Below, piece after piece: positions 26,292 through 36,121 of a DNA stretch of 46,285 nt. The number at the start of each line of letters is the position of its first letter. Position 1 is the stretch's first letter. Both the position numbers and the translations under genes were made by a program. This DNA comes from Pseudomonas juntendi (GTDB lineage: Bacteria; Pseudomonadota; Gammaproteobacteria; Pseudomonadales; Pseudomonadaceae). The DNA is taken from positions 1 to 46,285 of the forward strand of contig NZ_BLJG01000109.1 in assembly GCF_009932375.1 (NCBI RefSeq), read 5' to 3'. The notes below the pieces were generated by a model. It made no database searches and was not told where the DNA came from. It saw only the letters and a list, made by a program, of their open reading frames with translations.

Positions 26292-26468
26292 CTTATGGTC
26301 TTCATTCAAAGTACATCGGCATTGGGTGGGCGCGGCGGTGGATGGCGCGAGTTTGCCGAGCACCAATGCCCACGTTTGAATCATCGCGTGCGGCCAACCG
26401 CCTGCATTATTGAAGTTCTGCAAGGCTGCAGGTACACCTGCCGGGCTGATGCTATGACGCCTAAAAAG

Positions 26469-26486
26469 TGACTACAATCAATGTCA
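26469..26486 (+). promoter_or_regulatory. LysR promoter region: TACAAT -10 and TGAC-N10-GTCA repeat
   Basis: The decamer TGACTACAAT (26469-26478) contains a good -10 (TACAAT) for the LysR gene. TGAC (26469-26472) and GTCA (26483-26486) form a short inverted repeat around ten bases. The same decamer occurs on the opposite strand at 31432-31441, in front of the TetR gene. A convincing -35 was not found. It lies in the 237-base gap between the divergent deacylase and LysR genes. Confidence 0.45.
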
Positions 26487-26528
26487 GCTTGTTTTTTGTT
26501 CTGATTGTTAGATCAACGAGGGCGCGTC

Positions 26529-27440
26529 ATGAGTCGACTGATCAACCTTTCACGCATTGCCTATTTCCACGAAGCTGCCCGTTGCGGCAGCATTCGCGCG
26601 GCTGCCGACCTGCTGAACGTCGCCCCATCGGCGGTCACCCGGCAGATCCAGTTGCTGGAGGCCGAACTGGCGACGGTATTGCTCGAGCGGCGTGGCCGGG
26701 GCGTGGCGCTGACGGAGGCGGGGAAGCAGGTCATCGAGTTTCACCGTGAACAGGAGGCGCACCTCGGTGACCTTCTGGGCCGGCTTCAGTCGCTTCGGGA
26801 GATGAAAACGGGCCACGTGAGCCTGGTTCTGGGTGAGGGGTTCGTCAACGACATCCTCAACGGCCCCTTGCCGCGGTTCTGCAAAGCCTACCCAGGCGTG
26901 AAAATCAGCCTCGACTCGGCGGGTACCAACGAGCTGATTCGCAAGGTACTGGAAGACGACGCCGAGATCGGGCTGGTCTACAACCCGCCGACCCACCCCA
27001 AATTGGTCTCTCGCGCCTGCCGTGTGCAGCCGATGAAAGTGATCTTCAGCCCCGACTCGCCGCTGCGCAAGGGCGACGGGCCCCTGCGTGCCCGTGAGTT
27101 ACTGGACTACCCGCTGGCGGTCACCTATTCCACGCATGGCGTCAGGCAACTGGTGGATGTGCTGGAGCTGGCCGAGAAAGTCAGGTTCGACCCGGTGATG
27201 ACCACCAACTCGATCGCCACGCTCACCCAGTTCGCCAAGACAGGGCTGGGTATCGCCTTCCTGCCGGCATTCGCCATAAAAGCAGAGCTGGACGCTGGGG
27301 AACTGCTGTGCCGGGATGTGGGCCATCCACTTTTCCTGACGGCCGAAGCCCACGTGGTAACGCGTGTTGGGCGCCGGTTGTCCTCGGCGGCTGCGCGCAT
27401 GCTGCAAGTACTGACAACGCAGATGCAGGCTTTCAAGTAA
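26529..27440 (+). CDS. LysR-family transcriptional regulator
   Basis: This 303-residue regulator has the winged HTH at about residues 5-62 (FHEAARCGSIRAAADLLNVAPSAVTRQIQ, shortened here) and the effector domain from about 90. It begins MSRLINLSR at ATG 26529; the eight extra upstream codons are less likely. It is divergent from the deacylase operon and 78 bases ahead of the amidohydrolase gene, so it could control either. A TetR protein encoded 3.3 kb away is the other candidate regulator. The inducer is unknown. Confidence 0.88.
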   Translation: MSRLINLSRIAYFHEAARCGSIRAAADLLNVAPSAVTRQIQLLEAELATVLLERRGRGVALTEAGKQVIEFHREQEAHLGDLLGRLQSLREMKTGHVSLVLGEGFVNDILNGPLPRFCKAYPGVKISLDSAGTNELIRKVLEDDAEIGLVYNPPTHPKLVSRACRVQPMKVIFSPDSPLRKGDGPLRARELLDYPLAVTYSTHGVRQLVDVLELAEKVRFDPVMTTNSIATLTQFAKTGLGIAFLPAFAIKAELDAGELLCRDVGHPLFLTAEAHVVTRVGRRLSSAAARMLQVLTTQMQAFK

Positions 27441-27455
27441 ACACAAGTATGACAC

Positions 27456-27500
27456 TTGACAGGGCAAGTCGCGCCTGTATTCTGATGACAAGCGTAGTCA
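27456..27500 (+). promoter_or_regulatory. Sigma-70 promoter with TGAC-N7-GTCA operator (amidohydrolase operon)
   Basis: TTGACA (27456-27461), a 16-base spacer and TATTCT (27478-27483) form a strong promoter. A palindrome, TGAC-N7-GTCA (27486-27500), starts three bases after the -10, overlapping the expected start of transcription as a repressor site would. The promoter at 31566-31611 has the same arrangement, including GATGACA just after the -10. Confidence 0.7.
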
Positions 27501-27518
27501 AAATGTGAGAACAATAAT

Positions 27519-29270
27519 ATGCATTATGACCTGATCATCAAGAACGGCCTGGTCTTCGATGGCGTCAGCCACAATGGCGTGGCGGCGGATGTTGGCATCC
27601 AGGACGGGCGTGTTGTTGCCGTCAGTGCATCAGCACTTGACCCGGCAGTGGCGGCAGCGGTACTGGATGCGAAAGGTTGCTGGGTGATGCCCGGTTTTCT
27701 GGAAATGCACTCGCACTACGATGCGGAGATATTGAGTTCTGCTGCATTGAAAGAATCCATCCGCCACGGTGTCACCACCGTGGCGACGGGTCTTTGTTCG
27801 CTGAGCATGGTTTCAGCTTCGGCGCAGGATTGCGCGGATCTGTTCAGCCGTGTGGAGTCCATCCCGCATGACCATGTACTGGACCTGCTGACCACACATA
27901 AGCGTTGGTCATCGCCGGCCCAGTACCGCACCTTCCTCGAAGGGTTGCCGTTAGGGCCGAACGTGGCGTGCTACATCGGCCACTCCGATATCAGGGCTGC
28001 CGCCATGGGGCTGGTCGAGGCCACCACGCCGCGGCCACCGACCGAGCAGGAACTGCGCAGCATGGAGGCCCTGCTCGATGAAGCGTTGGACCAAGGGTTC
28101 CTTGGCCTGTCGGTCATGAAAACCAAGATCGACCGGGTGGCCGGCGAACGTGCATGGTCGCGCCCACTGCCCTCGACCTTCGCCAGCTGGGCCGAAATGG
28201 CACGGCTGTTCAAACGGCTGCGCGCGCGCGGGGCGATCCTGCAGGGTGCCCCGGATGTGGCCGAGCCCTCCAGTGCCGTACGCCTGATGTTCGCTGCTTC
28301 GGGCTGGTTCCGGCCAAAGCTGAAAACCACATTGCTCACGGCGCTGGACCTGAAGGTGAAGCCCAGCCTGCAGAAGATGGTTCGCCTGAGTGGCTGGGTT
28401 ACCCAAAAGCTGCTGCGCGGCAACCTCAAATGGCAGTTTCTACCGGCGCCACTGCGGGTCTACAGCGCGGGGCTGAACTTCAACAATTTCGACGAATTTG
28501 CCGGCGGCCTGGTACTGCGCAACCTGAAGAACGAAGAGGACCAGTACGCAGAAGCCACCAAGCCCGAGTTCCGTGAATTATTCAAACAGGGTTTGGGCAG
28601 CGTATTGAAAGTAGGGCTCTGGCAACGCGACTTTTCCGACGCTTATGTCACAGCCTGCCCGGACCCAAACCTGATTGGCCGCAATTTCGGCGAAATCGCC
28701 AGGTCGCGCGAGCAGGACCCTATCGACTGCTTCCTCGATCTGGCGGTGCAGTACAAATCCGAGCTTGTCTGGACCACGCTGATGGGCAACAGCCGGGTCG
28801 AGGTCATGCACAAACTCATGCGCAGCCGCAGCGTCCATGTCGGCTTCGCTGATTCCGGGGCGCATATTCGTGGCCTGGCTTTCTACAATTTCCCGTTGCG
28901 CTTCCTGAAATATATCCGCGATGCCCACCTGGAAGGTAACCACTTCATGAGCGTGGGCGAGGGGGTGGCGCGTGTCACTTCCGAACTTGCCGACTGGTAC
29001 GGGCTGGACGCAGGCAGGCTGAGGCCGGGCGCCCGGGCAGATATCGCCATCGTTGATCCCCAGGGCTTGAACAGTGACCTGGACGCGGTCAGCGAAGACC
29101 TCATCGAAAACACCCCGCTCAGGCGGTTGGTCAACCGCAACGACCAGGCAGTGCTGGCCACGTTGGTCAATGGGCGAGTGGCCTATGCCAGGGACGGTGG
29201 GTTTGCCAAGGACCTTGGCGTAGCGCACCACTATGGCAAATTCCTGCCGGCCCGTACTCAGCCTGCCTGA
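27519..29270 (+). CDS. N-acyl-D-amino-acid deacylase-like amidohydrolase (amidohydrolase 3 family)
   Basis: The 583-residue protein has the D-hydantoinase/D-aminoacylase fold: an N-terminal beta-sandwich piece, metal motif LEMHSHYD (His64, His66), and GHSDIR. Near the C-terminus SDSGAHI-like [10 protein letters not shown] is followed by [15 protein letters not shown]. It is longer than typical D-aminoacylases (about 480-500). These Zn enzymes remove acyl groups from N-acyl-D-amino acids, but many members act on other amides. It is 17 bases ahead of the aldehyde dehydrogenase gene and shares its promoter. Exact substrate is unknown; a hydrophobic N-acyl compound fits the DUF1302/DUF1329 neighbours. 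Confidence 0.8.
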   Translation: MHYDLIIKNGLVFDGVSHNGVAADVGIQDGRVVAVSASALDPAVAAAVLDAKGCWVMPGFLEMHSHYDAEILSSAALKESIRHGVTTVATGLCSLSMVSASAQDCADLFSRVESIPHDHVLDLLTTHKRWSSPAQYRTFLEGLPLGPNVACYIGHSDIRAAAMGLVEATTPRPPTEQELRSMEALLDEALDQGFLGLSVMKTKIDRVAGERAWSRPLPSTFASWAEMARLFKRLRARGAILQGAPDVAEPSSAVRLMFAASGWFRPKLKTTLLTALDLKVKPSLQKMVRLSGWVTQKLLRGNLKWQFLPAPLRVYSAGLNFNNFDEFAGGLVLRNLKNEEDQYAEATKPEFRELFKQGLGSVLKVGLWQRDFSDAYVTACPDPNLIGRNFGEIARSREQDPIDCFLDLAVQYKSELVWTTLMGNSRVEVMHKLMRSRSVHVGFADSGAHIRGLAFYNFPLRFLKYIRDAHLEGNHFMSVGEGVARVTSELADWYGLDAGRLRPGARADIAIVDPQGLNSDLDAVSEDLIENTPLRRLVNRNDQAVLATLVNGRVAYARDGGFAKDLGVAHHYGKFLPARTQPA

Positions 29271-29287
29271 GCAAGAGGATCACCAAC

Positions 29288-30757
29288 ATGCACAGAACCA
29301 TAGGGCAGTTCATCGATGGCAGGCAGGTCTACGCCAGCGGTTGCAGCACATTCGACTCGATCAACCCAGCCAACGGCCAGCTGTTGGCCACTGTCGAGCA
29401 AGCCAGCGCAGGGCAGGTCGACGACGCCGTGCTGTCGGCCAGCGCGGCGCAACGCGAGTGGGTCAAGCTTCCGGTGGCTGAGCGCACTGCGATAATGCTG
29501 GATGCAGCCAAGCTGATCTTGCTGCGCAATGACGAACTGGCGCAGCTGGAAACCCTCGATACCGGCAAGCCAATCTTCGATACCTCCAGGGTCGACATCA
29601 AAGGCGGGGTAGCGGTCATGCGCTATTTTGCCGGCTTGATGGCGGCTATCGAAGGCCGGCAGTCACCTGTAGGCGAAACAGCGTTCACCTATACCCGACG
29701 AGAACCGCTGGGTGTGGTGGCCGGGGTGGGCGCCTGGAACTACCCCCTTCAGATCGCCATGTGGAAGCTGGCGCCCGCGCTTGCGGCTGGCAATGCCATG
29801 GTGTTCAAGCCCAGCGAGTTGACACCCTTGTCCACCCTGCGCCTGGCCGAACTGCTGGTCGAGGCTGGCGTACCCGCAGGGTTGTTCAATGTGCTGCAAG
29901 GCAATCAGGCCGTGGGCAAGGTGCTCAGCGAGCACCCAGGTATCGCCAAGATTTCGTTCACCGGGAGCGTCGCGACCGGCATGAAAGTGATGGCCAGCGC
30001 CGCCGGCACACTGAAGAAGGTCACCATGGAACTGGGTGGCAAATCACCGTTGATCATTCTGCCCGACGCCGATATCGAGCGAGCGGCAGATATTGCGGTA
30101 ATGGCCAACTTCTTCAGCAGCGGCCAGGTGTGCACCAGTGGTACGCGGGTGTTCGTGCACCGCGCTATCCAGGCCAGGCTGCAGCGTGCAATCCTGAAGC
30201 GGGTTGAAAATATTGCGATTGGCGACCCCAGTGACCCGCGCACGCGGTTCGGCCCTTTGGTCAGCCAGGCGCACCGCGAGAAAGTGCTGGCCTACATTCA
30301 AAGCGGTCGCGACGCCGGCGCGACATTGCTGTGTGGCGGGCACCTGCCGGCAGGGCAGGCGTTCGCGGCAGGCAGTTACTTGCTTCCGACTGTGTTTACG
30401 GACTGCAGCGACGACATGCAGATTGTTCAGGAAGAGATATTCGGGCCGGTGATGAGCCTGTTGACCTTCGACAGCGAGCAAGAGGTGATCGCGCGTGCCA
30501 ATGCCTCGGTACTAGGCCTGGCGGGCGGCGTGGTAACCCAGAACATCTCCCAGGCGCACCGTATCGTGCACGCGCTGGAGGCGGGTATCTGCTGGGTCAA
30601 TACCTGGGGCCAGGTGCCGCCTCAAATGCCCGTTTCCGGCAGCAAGCTGTCTGGTATCGGCCAGGAGAACGGCATCGAGGCACTGTTCGAGCACACGCGG
30701 ACCAAATCGGTGTTCATTGAACTGGGCAGCTATCAGTCCGTTTTCCCACCCTGCTGA
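29288..30757 (+). CDS. Aldehyde dehydrogenase, betaine-aldehyde dehydrogenase (BetB)-like
   Basis: Its 489 residues align with E. coli BetB almost end to end. Catalytic Cys282 lies in [13 protein letters not shown], general base Glu248 in MELGGKSP, and Asn151 in GAWNYP. It oxidises an aldehyde to an acid with NAD(P)+. No betA, betI or betT is present, so glycine betaine synthesis is unlikely to be its role here; a different amino-aldehyde released by the upstream amidohydrolase is plausible. AGAGGATC precedes ATG 29288. Its last 25 bases overlap the convergent TetR gene, so the two transcripts are complementary at their ends. Confidence 0.85.
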   Translation: MHRTIGQFIDGRQVYASGCSTFDSINPANGQLLATVEQASAGQVDDAVLSASAAQREWVKLPVAERTAIMLDAAKLILLRNDELAQLETLDTGKPIFDTSRVDIKGGVAVMRYFAGLMAAIEGRQSPVGETAFTYTRREPLGVVAGVGAWNYPLQIAMWKLAPALAAGNAMVFKPSELTPLSTLRLAELLVEAGVPAGLFNVLQGNQAVGKVLSEHPGIAKISFTGSVATGMKVMASAAGTLKKVTMELGGKSPLIILPDADIERAADIAVMANFFSSGQVCTSGTRVFVHRAIQARLQRAILKRVENIAIGDPSDPRTRFGPLVSQAHREKVLAYIQSGRDAGATLLCGGHLPAGQAFAAGSYLLPTVFTDCSDDMQIVQEEIFGPVMSLLTFDSEQEVIARANASVLGLAGGVVTQNISQAHRIVHALEAGICWVNTWGQVPPQMPVSGSKLSGIGQENGIEALFEHTRTKSVFIELGSYQSVFPPC

Positions 30758-31401
30758 TCGTGCAGGGCTGCGCCAGGCACCTTGGCGCAGCCTTCGATCA
30801 GGGCAAGCCCTGTGTCGATCAGCACGTTCACAGGGTCCCGGTATTGGCTCAAGGTCCAGTACACGGCAATCTGGTTTATTGCCCCGAGTATGCCCATGCA
30901 CATGTACAGTTCCGAGGCGACCGGCTTGAAGCCACCGTAGGTGCGGTTGATCGCGGACAACAGGAAGTTGCAGAAGCGCAAGTTGTTCTGCTGGTAGAGG
31001 TTGTCGACGCGTTGGCTTACCCCGAGCACTTCGACCAATACGATTTTCGCCACCAGCGGGTCCTGCATGGCCTCGAAAAACGTGGCGAGGAACTTGCGGC
31101 CTGCGTGGTGTTGTACCTGGTCGTGGTCCTGGTAGAGCTGGCTAAGGCGTTGTTCCAGGTCGTCCATGATCGATACGTACACCGCGCACAGCAGCTCTTC
31201 CGTGCCCTCGAAGGACTCGTAGAAGTACCGATCGGTGAGTTTCGCCTCGCTGCACAGGTCGCGCACGGTCGTGGCGCGGTAGCCCTGGGTGCCGAACAGC
31301 TGCATCCCCGCCTTCATGAAGGCCTCCCGGCGGGCCTTGATGCGCTGCTCTTGGCTGACGCCACGGTAGGAGCGCTCGGCACCCCCGGAGGTTTTGCTCA
31401 T
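30733..31401 (-). CDS. TetR-family transcriptional repressor
   Basis: The 222-residue protein has a TetR HTH (about residues 20-65: [27 protein letters not shown], shortened here) followed by a helical ligand domain. ATG 31401 is chosen over GTG 31410 because AGAAGG sits nine bases before it. It is divergent from the DUF1302 gene and overlaps the aldehyde dehydrogenase gene tail to tail. The TGAC-N7-GTCA palindromes at 27486 and 31597 are candidate operators. It probably represses both operons until a substrate or product binds. Confidence 0.87.
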   Translation of the reverse strand: MSKTSGGAERSYRGVSQEQRIKARREAFMKAGMQLFGTQGYRATTVRDLCSEAKLTDRYFYESFEGTEELLCAVYVSIMDDLEQRLSQLYQDHDQVQHHAGRKFLATFFEAMQDPLVAKIVLVEVLGVSQRVDNLYQQNNLRFCNFLLSAINRTYGGFKPVASELYMCMGILGAINQIAVYWTLSQYRDPVNVLIDTGLALIEGCAKVPGAALHDQQGGKTD

Positions 31402-31431
31402 TGTGGCCACCCTTCTAATAAACTGAATTCC

Positions 31432-31475
31432 ATTGTAGTCAAAATTTTTAAATCACGACAAGCGCGGCCCTGTCG
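31432..31475 (-). promoter_or_regulatory. TetR gene promoter
   Basis: On the minus strand TACAAT (within TGACTACAAT, 31432-31441) can act as the -10, with TTGTCG about 18 bases upstream as a weak -35. An inverted repeat CGACA/TGTCG spans 31456-31475. The decamer is shared with the LysR promoter at 26469. Confidence 0.45.
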
Positions 31476-31565
31476 CACCGCGCTGTGCCGTTCAGTCACG
31501 GAAAAAGGCACTGATTTAAGCAACAAAGCCGCGTAAGAAACTGAATGGTCAGCGCCCCTAGACGA

Positions 31566-31611
31566 TTGACAGCAGCCAGCCTTGGACGCATCTTGATGAC
31601 ATGCATCGTCA
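31566..31611 (+). promoter_or_regulatory. Promoter with TGAC-N7-GTCA operator (DUF1302/DUF1329 operon)
   Basis: TTGACA (31566-31571), a 17-base spacer and CATCTT (31589-31594) are followed two bases later by TGAC-N7-GTCA (31597-31611). The order and spacing match the amidohydrolase promoter at 27456. The operon start codon is 81 bases beyond the palindrome. Confidence 0.65.
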
Positions 31612-31692
31612 GATAATTCGAGTTTGGACCTTGCTCTGGTCGCGTCACTCCGGTGCGTAAAAAAACAAAAAGACATCCCAGGAGCAGTACTG

Positions 31693-33609
31693 ATGAAATC
31701 TTTCCGTTTTGCTGACCCTTGTGGGTCGAAAAGCAGGGTTGCATGGCTCGGCTTTGCGTCAGCTATCACCTTCACCCAGCCCGCTGCAGCGCTCGAATTT
31801 GCCCTCGCCGATGGCGATATCACCGGCACCCTGGATAATACCGTGTCTTTCGGCCAGGTATGGCGAGTTCAAGGCCAGGCGAAAAACAACGATGCGCTCA
31901 ATGGCAACGACGGCAACCGCAACTTCGATACCGGGCTTGTTTCGCAGGTGTTCAAACTGACCTCGGAGCTTGAGGCCAAGTACCAGAATTATGGGCTGTT
32001 CGTTCGTGGGTCGGCGTTCTATGACACGCAGATAATGGACAAACGCAGTGACTACTACAACAACCCGGCGGTGGTAGAGCCTAGCCAGAATTATCCAAAG
32101 GATGACAGCTTTACCCGCAGTACCCGACACCTCGCCGGCCGCTCTGCCGACATTCTGGATGCCTACGTATACGGGGCATGGGACGTGGCCGATCACCCCC
32201 TGACGGTGCGTTTCGGCAGGCAGGTGTTCAACTGGGGTGAGTCCTTGTTCTATCGCGGCGTGAGCGTTTCGAACCCCGTGGATGCGGTCAAGTACCGCTT
32301 GCCTGGCTCTCAGGTCAAGGAAGTGCTTGTGCCGGTTGAGGCGCTGAGCCTGAATTTCGGCCTGACCGACAACCTGTCCATGGACGCTTACTACCAGTTG
32401 AAATGGAAAGAAACGGCGCTTGACCCGGTTGGCAGCTACTACTCCACCACCGATATCTTCGGGCCGGGTGGCAACACTGCGTACGCCCAGGTCCCTGCAT
32501 TGGTTCCGGCAATGGCAGCGTACGGCATGGCCACCCAGATCCCGGGCGGCCTTGGCCAAGGCCCCTTCAATGCCAGCCGCTACCTCGACCCCGCCACGGG
32601 CATCTTCAAGGTCAGCAATGTGCAGTCGGACGACAAGGCTCGGGCCAGCGGGCAATACGGTATCAGCCTGCACTATATTGCCGAGGCCTTGAATGCCACC
32701 GACTTCGGCTTCTACTTTGCCAATTACCACACCAAGGAGCCCGTGCAGCAGATCGACACCGGCGCCTACCGTGGCGTCGATCTGACCACGCTTGATTCGC
32801 TAATCGGCCCCAGCGCCGCCCGGGCATTGGCAACCCTGGACCTGTCACAGAATGCCAATGTGCGCCGTGAGTATGTCGAGGACGTTCGCATGTACGGCCT
32901 CAGCTTCAATACCACGATAAACAATGCGTCGGTTTTCGGTGAAATTTCCTATCGGCCGAATCTGCCGATTGCAATCAGTGCGACCAACGACCTGGTGGGT
33001 GACCTTCTCGCGCAAGGCGTGGCCGGTACGTCGGGGCTGTCCGACGCCAACCTCAGCGGCGCCCAGGCGTGTGCCTCGCTGGGCGGTAAGCCGTTCTGCC
33101 GGGGCGGGGTCTATTCCAACTACGAGCGTGTCGAGTCGATCAACGCCTCGCTGGGAACCATCTACAACTTTGGCCCGTCGTTGGGCTTCAACTCGTTGGT
33201 CGGCATTGCCGAAATCGCGACCCAGTCCTACCACGGCAGCGACTTGAGTTATACCGGGTACAACCCCACCCCGGTAAAGCGCAAGTTCGCCGGCACCCCA
33301 GACACCACCGACAACCCCATGACCCGCGAGGCGTATGGCTACACGCTCAGCATGCAGGGCACCTGGACCAACGTATACGCTGGCGTGAACCTCTCGCCGT
33401 TCTTCGTCCACACCAACAACTTCAAAGGCAACTCCGACCTGACCGGCAGTTTCATGGAAGGCCGAAAAGGCTACACCTTCGGCATCAAGGCTGATTACCT
33501 GAGCCGCGTTGAAGCCGGCCTGCAATACACCCTGTTTACCGGTGCGGGGCAAAGCAACCTGATCCGTGACAGGGACAACGTCAGCATGGACGTGAAGTAC
33601 TCGTTCTAA
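31693..33609 (+). CDS. DUF1302 family outer-membrane protein (second copy)
   Basis: The product is 638 residues with a signal peptide (about 1-35, ending TQPAAA) and the family opening LEFALADGDITGTLDNTVSFGQ (partly shown). It ends with MDVKYSF, an aromatic C-terminus fitting an outer-membrane barrel. AGGAG is eight bases before ATG 31693, and the upstream in-frame start at 31624 is rejected. It is about 80 residues longer than the copy at 5352 and only distantly similar, so the two probably carry different substrates. It leads a two-gene operon with the DUF1329 gene, under the shared promoter/operator above. Confidence 0.85.
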   Translation: MKSFRFADPCGSKSRVAWLGFASAITFTQPAAALEFALADGDITGTLDNTVSFGQVWRVQGQAKNNDALNGNDGNRNFDTGLVSQVFKLTSELEAKYQNYGLFVRGSAFYDTQIMDKRSDYYNNPAVVEPSQNYPKDDSFTRSTRHLAGRSADILDAYVYGAWDVADHPLTVRFGRQVFNWGESLFYRGVSVSNPVDAVKYRLPGSQVKEVLVPVEALSLNFGLTDNLSMDAYYQLKWKETALDPVGSYYSTTDIFGPGGNTAYAQVPALVPAMAAYGMATQIPGGLGQGPFNASRYLDPATGIFKVSNVQSDDKARASGQYGISLHYIAEALNATDFGFYFANYHTKEPVQQIDTGAYRGVDLTTLDSLIGPSAARALATLDLSQNANVRREYVEDVRMYGLSFNTTINNASVFGEISYRPNLPIAISATNDLVGDLLAQGVAGTSGLSDANLSGAQACASLGGKPFCRGGVYSNYERVESINASLGTIYNFGPSLGFNSLVGIAEIATQSYHGSDLSYTGYNPTPVKRKFAGTPDTTDNPMTREAYGYTLSMQGTWTNVYAGVNLSPFFVHTNNFKGNSDLTGSFMEGRKGYTFGIKADYLSRVEAGLQYTLFTGAGQSNLIRDRDNVSMDVKYSF

Positions 33610-33641
33610 CGAGGTATTCATTCTTTCAAGCAGGGCTAACC

Positions 33642-35024
33642 ATGAAATACTACGTCAAGCATGCCAAGTGTCTTTCTCTCGTCGTTGGCACCGTTATGCT
33701 GTTCGCCTTCGGCGCGGCACACGCCGCTGTGTCCGAACAACAGGCAAGCCGGCTGGGTAAAGACCTTACCCCCCTGGGCGGCGAAACCGCGGGCAACGCC
33801 GATGGCAGCATCCCCGCCTGGACCGGCGGCCTGAGCAAACCCCCGGCCGGTTACGTGCCAGGCCAGCATTACGTTGATCCGTACCCGGACGACAAACCGT
33901 TGTTCACCATCACCGCGGAAAATGTCGAGCAGTACAAAGGCAAACTGAGCCCCGGGCAGATCGCCCTGCTCAAAGCCTACCCGCAGACCATGTCTTACCC
34001 GGTCTATACCACTCGCCGCAGTGCTGCCGAGCCACAGTGGGTGTACGACAACACCCGGCAAAACGCGACCACGGCGGAGCTGGCCGAAGGCGGCAACGGC
34101 TTCATCCACGCATTTGGCGGTATCCCGTTCCCGATCCCGCAAAGCGGCGTGGAGGCACTGTGGAACCATATCGCCCGCTACCGCGGTACCTATGTGGTCC
34201 GCAAGCTCTCGGAAGCCACCGTTCAAGCCAATGGGCAGTACAGCCTGGCCACTTATGACCAGGACGTGCTGTTCAAGTACTACGTCAAAGGCGGCAGTTA
34301 CTCGACGCTGAACAACATCCTCTTCTACTACCTCAGTGCCGCCCGTAGCCCGGCCCGTATGGCGGGTGAGGCGTCGCTGGTGTACGAAACGCTGAACCAG
34401 GTGGCCGAGCCACGCATGGCCTGGGGCTACGTGCCTGGGCTGCGGCGGGTGCGTCGCGCCCCTACCATCTCCTACGACACGCCGGACAGCGGTTCCGATG
34501 GCCTGATCACCGTTGATGACCGTGATATGTTCAACGGCTCCCCCGATCGCTACGACTGGAAGCTGGTCGGCAAGAAAGAAATCTACATTCCCTACAACAA
34601 CTATCGAATCGCCAGCCCGCAGTACAAGTACGATGACATCATCAAGCCCGGCCACCTGCTCAGTGCGCCGACCCGCTTCGAGTTGCACCGGGTGTGGGTG
34701 GTAGAGGGCACGTTGCGGCCAACGGCGCGGCATATCTACTCGAAACGGGTGTTCTACCTCGACGAAGACAGCTGGCAAATCGCGCTTGCCGACCGCTATG
34801 ACAGCCACGGCGAACTGTGGCGGGTATCGATAGGCTACATGAGCAACTTCTACAACGTGCCCACCACCTGGACCACCGTCGACGCATTCTATGATTTGCA
34901 GGCGCGCCGCTACATGGTTCAGAAGTTGGAAAACGAGGAAAGCAAAACGCTCGACTTCAGCCAGCCAGTGCCCTCCGAAGACCGCTACAAGCCTGCAACC
35001 CTGCAGCGCATGGGCAACCGCTGA
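33642..35024 (+). CDS. DUF1329 family exported protein (second copy)
   Basis: This 460-residue protein has a signal peptide (about 1-29, ending GAAHAA) and the family signature LGKDLTPLGGE then GNADGSIPAWTGG. Mid-protein segments QWVYDNT, GGIPFPIP, and HRVWVVEG are shared with the copy at 7046. I infer a periplasmic partner of the DUF1302 barrel. No MMPL or YCF48 gene follows, unlike region A; the pair may use a transporter encoded elsewhere. The gene is the last of the accessory block; the next gene is leftward and core-like. Confidence 0.85.
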   Translation: MKYYVKHAKCLSLVVGTVMLFAFGAAHAAVSEQQASRLGKDLTPLGGETAGNADGSIPAWTGGLSKPPAGYVPGQHYVDPYPDDKPLFTITAENVEQYKGKLSPGQIALLKAYPQTMSYPVYTTRRSAAEPQWVYDNTRQNATTAELAEGGNGFIHAFGGIPFPIPQSGVEALWNHIARYRGTYVVRKLSEATVQANGQYSLATYDQDVLFKYYVKGGSYSTLNNILFYYLSAARSPARMAGEASLVYETLNQVAEPRMAWGYVPGLRRVRRAPTISYDTPDSGSDGLITVDDRDMFNGSPDRYDWKLVGKKEIYIPYNNYRIASPQYKYDDIIKPGHLLSAPTRFELHRVWVVEGTLRPTARHIYSKRVFYLDEDSWQIALADRYDSHGELWRVSIGYMSNFYNVPTTWTTVDAFYDLQARRYMVQKLENEESKTLDFSQPVPSEDRYKPATLQRMGNR

Positions 35025-35120
35025 CACGTGCCGCCAGGCGGCTCTGCCCGTGGCGGGCGGTGCCGCAGGGTTTCAGATGCCAGGCTGGCCGTGCCATGCC
35101 AGCCCGGCATTCTCGAAAGC

Positions 35121-36080
35121 TCATTCCGCCCATTCCGGGTCGCCCGTGAACACCACCGTCAACCAGCGGTTCGGCCCTTCACCGCCCACGGCTTCACCAA
35201 TCTCGTTGCGCCACGCGTCCCATTCATCGATGGTCTTCGCTGCCATGGCCTTGGGTACGATGAAGTACAGCTCGATCTCGCGTGAGCGCCCGACCTTGGC
35301 AACATAGGCACGGTAGGACTGCAACCCGTGGCGGGCGACAAAGGCTTTGGCCACTTCGTCCACGTGCAGCTTGAGGTCGCCTGGGGTGACCAGGAAAATG
35401 TCCGCCAGGGCCTGGCGCACCACCGCCATCGGCAGCGGCACAATCACCAGGCACACCAGCGCCAGTACCGCCGGGTCGATGTACGGTGATACCCACTCCC
35501 ATGAGGTTCCCTGAACCGCGTAACCAAAGCAGAAGGCGATCAGCAGCGCAGCGGTGATGCTGGCCGACATCACCCAGCCCTTGACATCCATGGCCACGAA
35601 GTCCGACTTCAGCTGGCGGTTGGCGCGGGCCTCGACCAGGGCGATGGTCACGCAGCAGATCACGGTCACTACCGCGTAGACCATGGCAATGCCGAACTCC
35701 AGGTGTCGGCCGCCCTGCAGCAGGCTGCTGACGGCGTTGATCAGGGCATAGACCGCCACGCCGCTGAGCAGGATGCCATTGAGTGCCAGCACCATCGGCT
35801 CCAGGTGCCAGAAGCCCATGGTGAAACGCTCGCGCAGCTTGCGCGACATCTGCACGCTGGTGGTATGCGAGGTGATCAGCTTGACCACCACCAGCGACAG
35901 GCCGCTCATGCTGGCGTCGACCAGTGAGTAAACGCCATCGAACATGATCGAGAACGACCCGGAGGCCACGCCGAAAGCGATGCCGATGCTGGCGATGAAC
36001 AGGGTGACGGCGATCGAGGTGCGCAGCAGGCCCTGTTCGCAGGTGATGTCGAAGAACGAGGATCGGGGGGCGGTTTGCAT
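35121..36080 (-). CDS. Cation diffusion facilitator family efflux protein
   Basis: The product (319 residues) has six predicted helices and the second-helix metal residues in FDGVYSLVDAS, typical of CDF transporters exporting Zn, Fe or Mn in exchange for protons. A C-terminal cytoplasmic domain (about 240-319) carries the usual ferredoxin-like strands. Start is ATG 36080; an open frame continues to 36161 but encodes REP-element sequence. It faces the accessory block tail to tail. The metal is not predictable. Confidence 0.8.
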   Translation of the reverse strand: MQTAPRSSFFDITCEQGLLRTSIAVTLFIASIGIAFGVASGSFSIMFDGVYSLVDASMSGLSLVVVKLITSHTTSVQMSRKLRERFTMGFWHLEPMVLALNGILLSGVAVYALINAVSSLLQGGRHLEFGIAMVYAVVTVICCVTIALVEARANRQLKSDFVAMDVKGWVMSASITAALLIAFCFGYAVQGTSWEWVSPYIDPAVLALVCLVIVPLPMAVVRQALADIFLVTPGDLKLHVDEVAKAFVARHGLQSYRAYVAKVGRSREIELYFIVPKAMAAKTIDEWDAWRNEIGEAVGGEGPNRWLTVVFTGDPEWAE

Positions 36081-36121
36081 AAGGTGTGCTCGGCAAAAAC
36101 GATGATGCTGTGGTGCCTGTG

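Noticed and set aside
29288..30757. True betaine synthesis gene betB
   Set aside because: No betA, betI or betT is adjacent and the gene is co-transcribed with an amidohydrolase.
33636..35027. 463-codon open frame antisense to the whole second DUF1329 gene
   Set aside because: The plus-strand frame has a signal peptide and clear family motifs; the antisense frame has no recognisable domain and is a by-product of GC-rich codon use.
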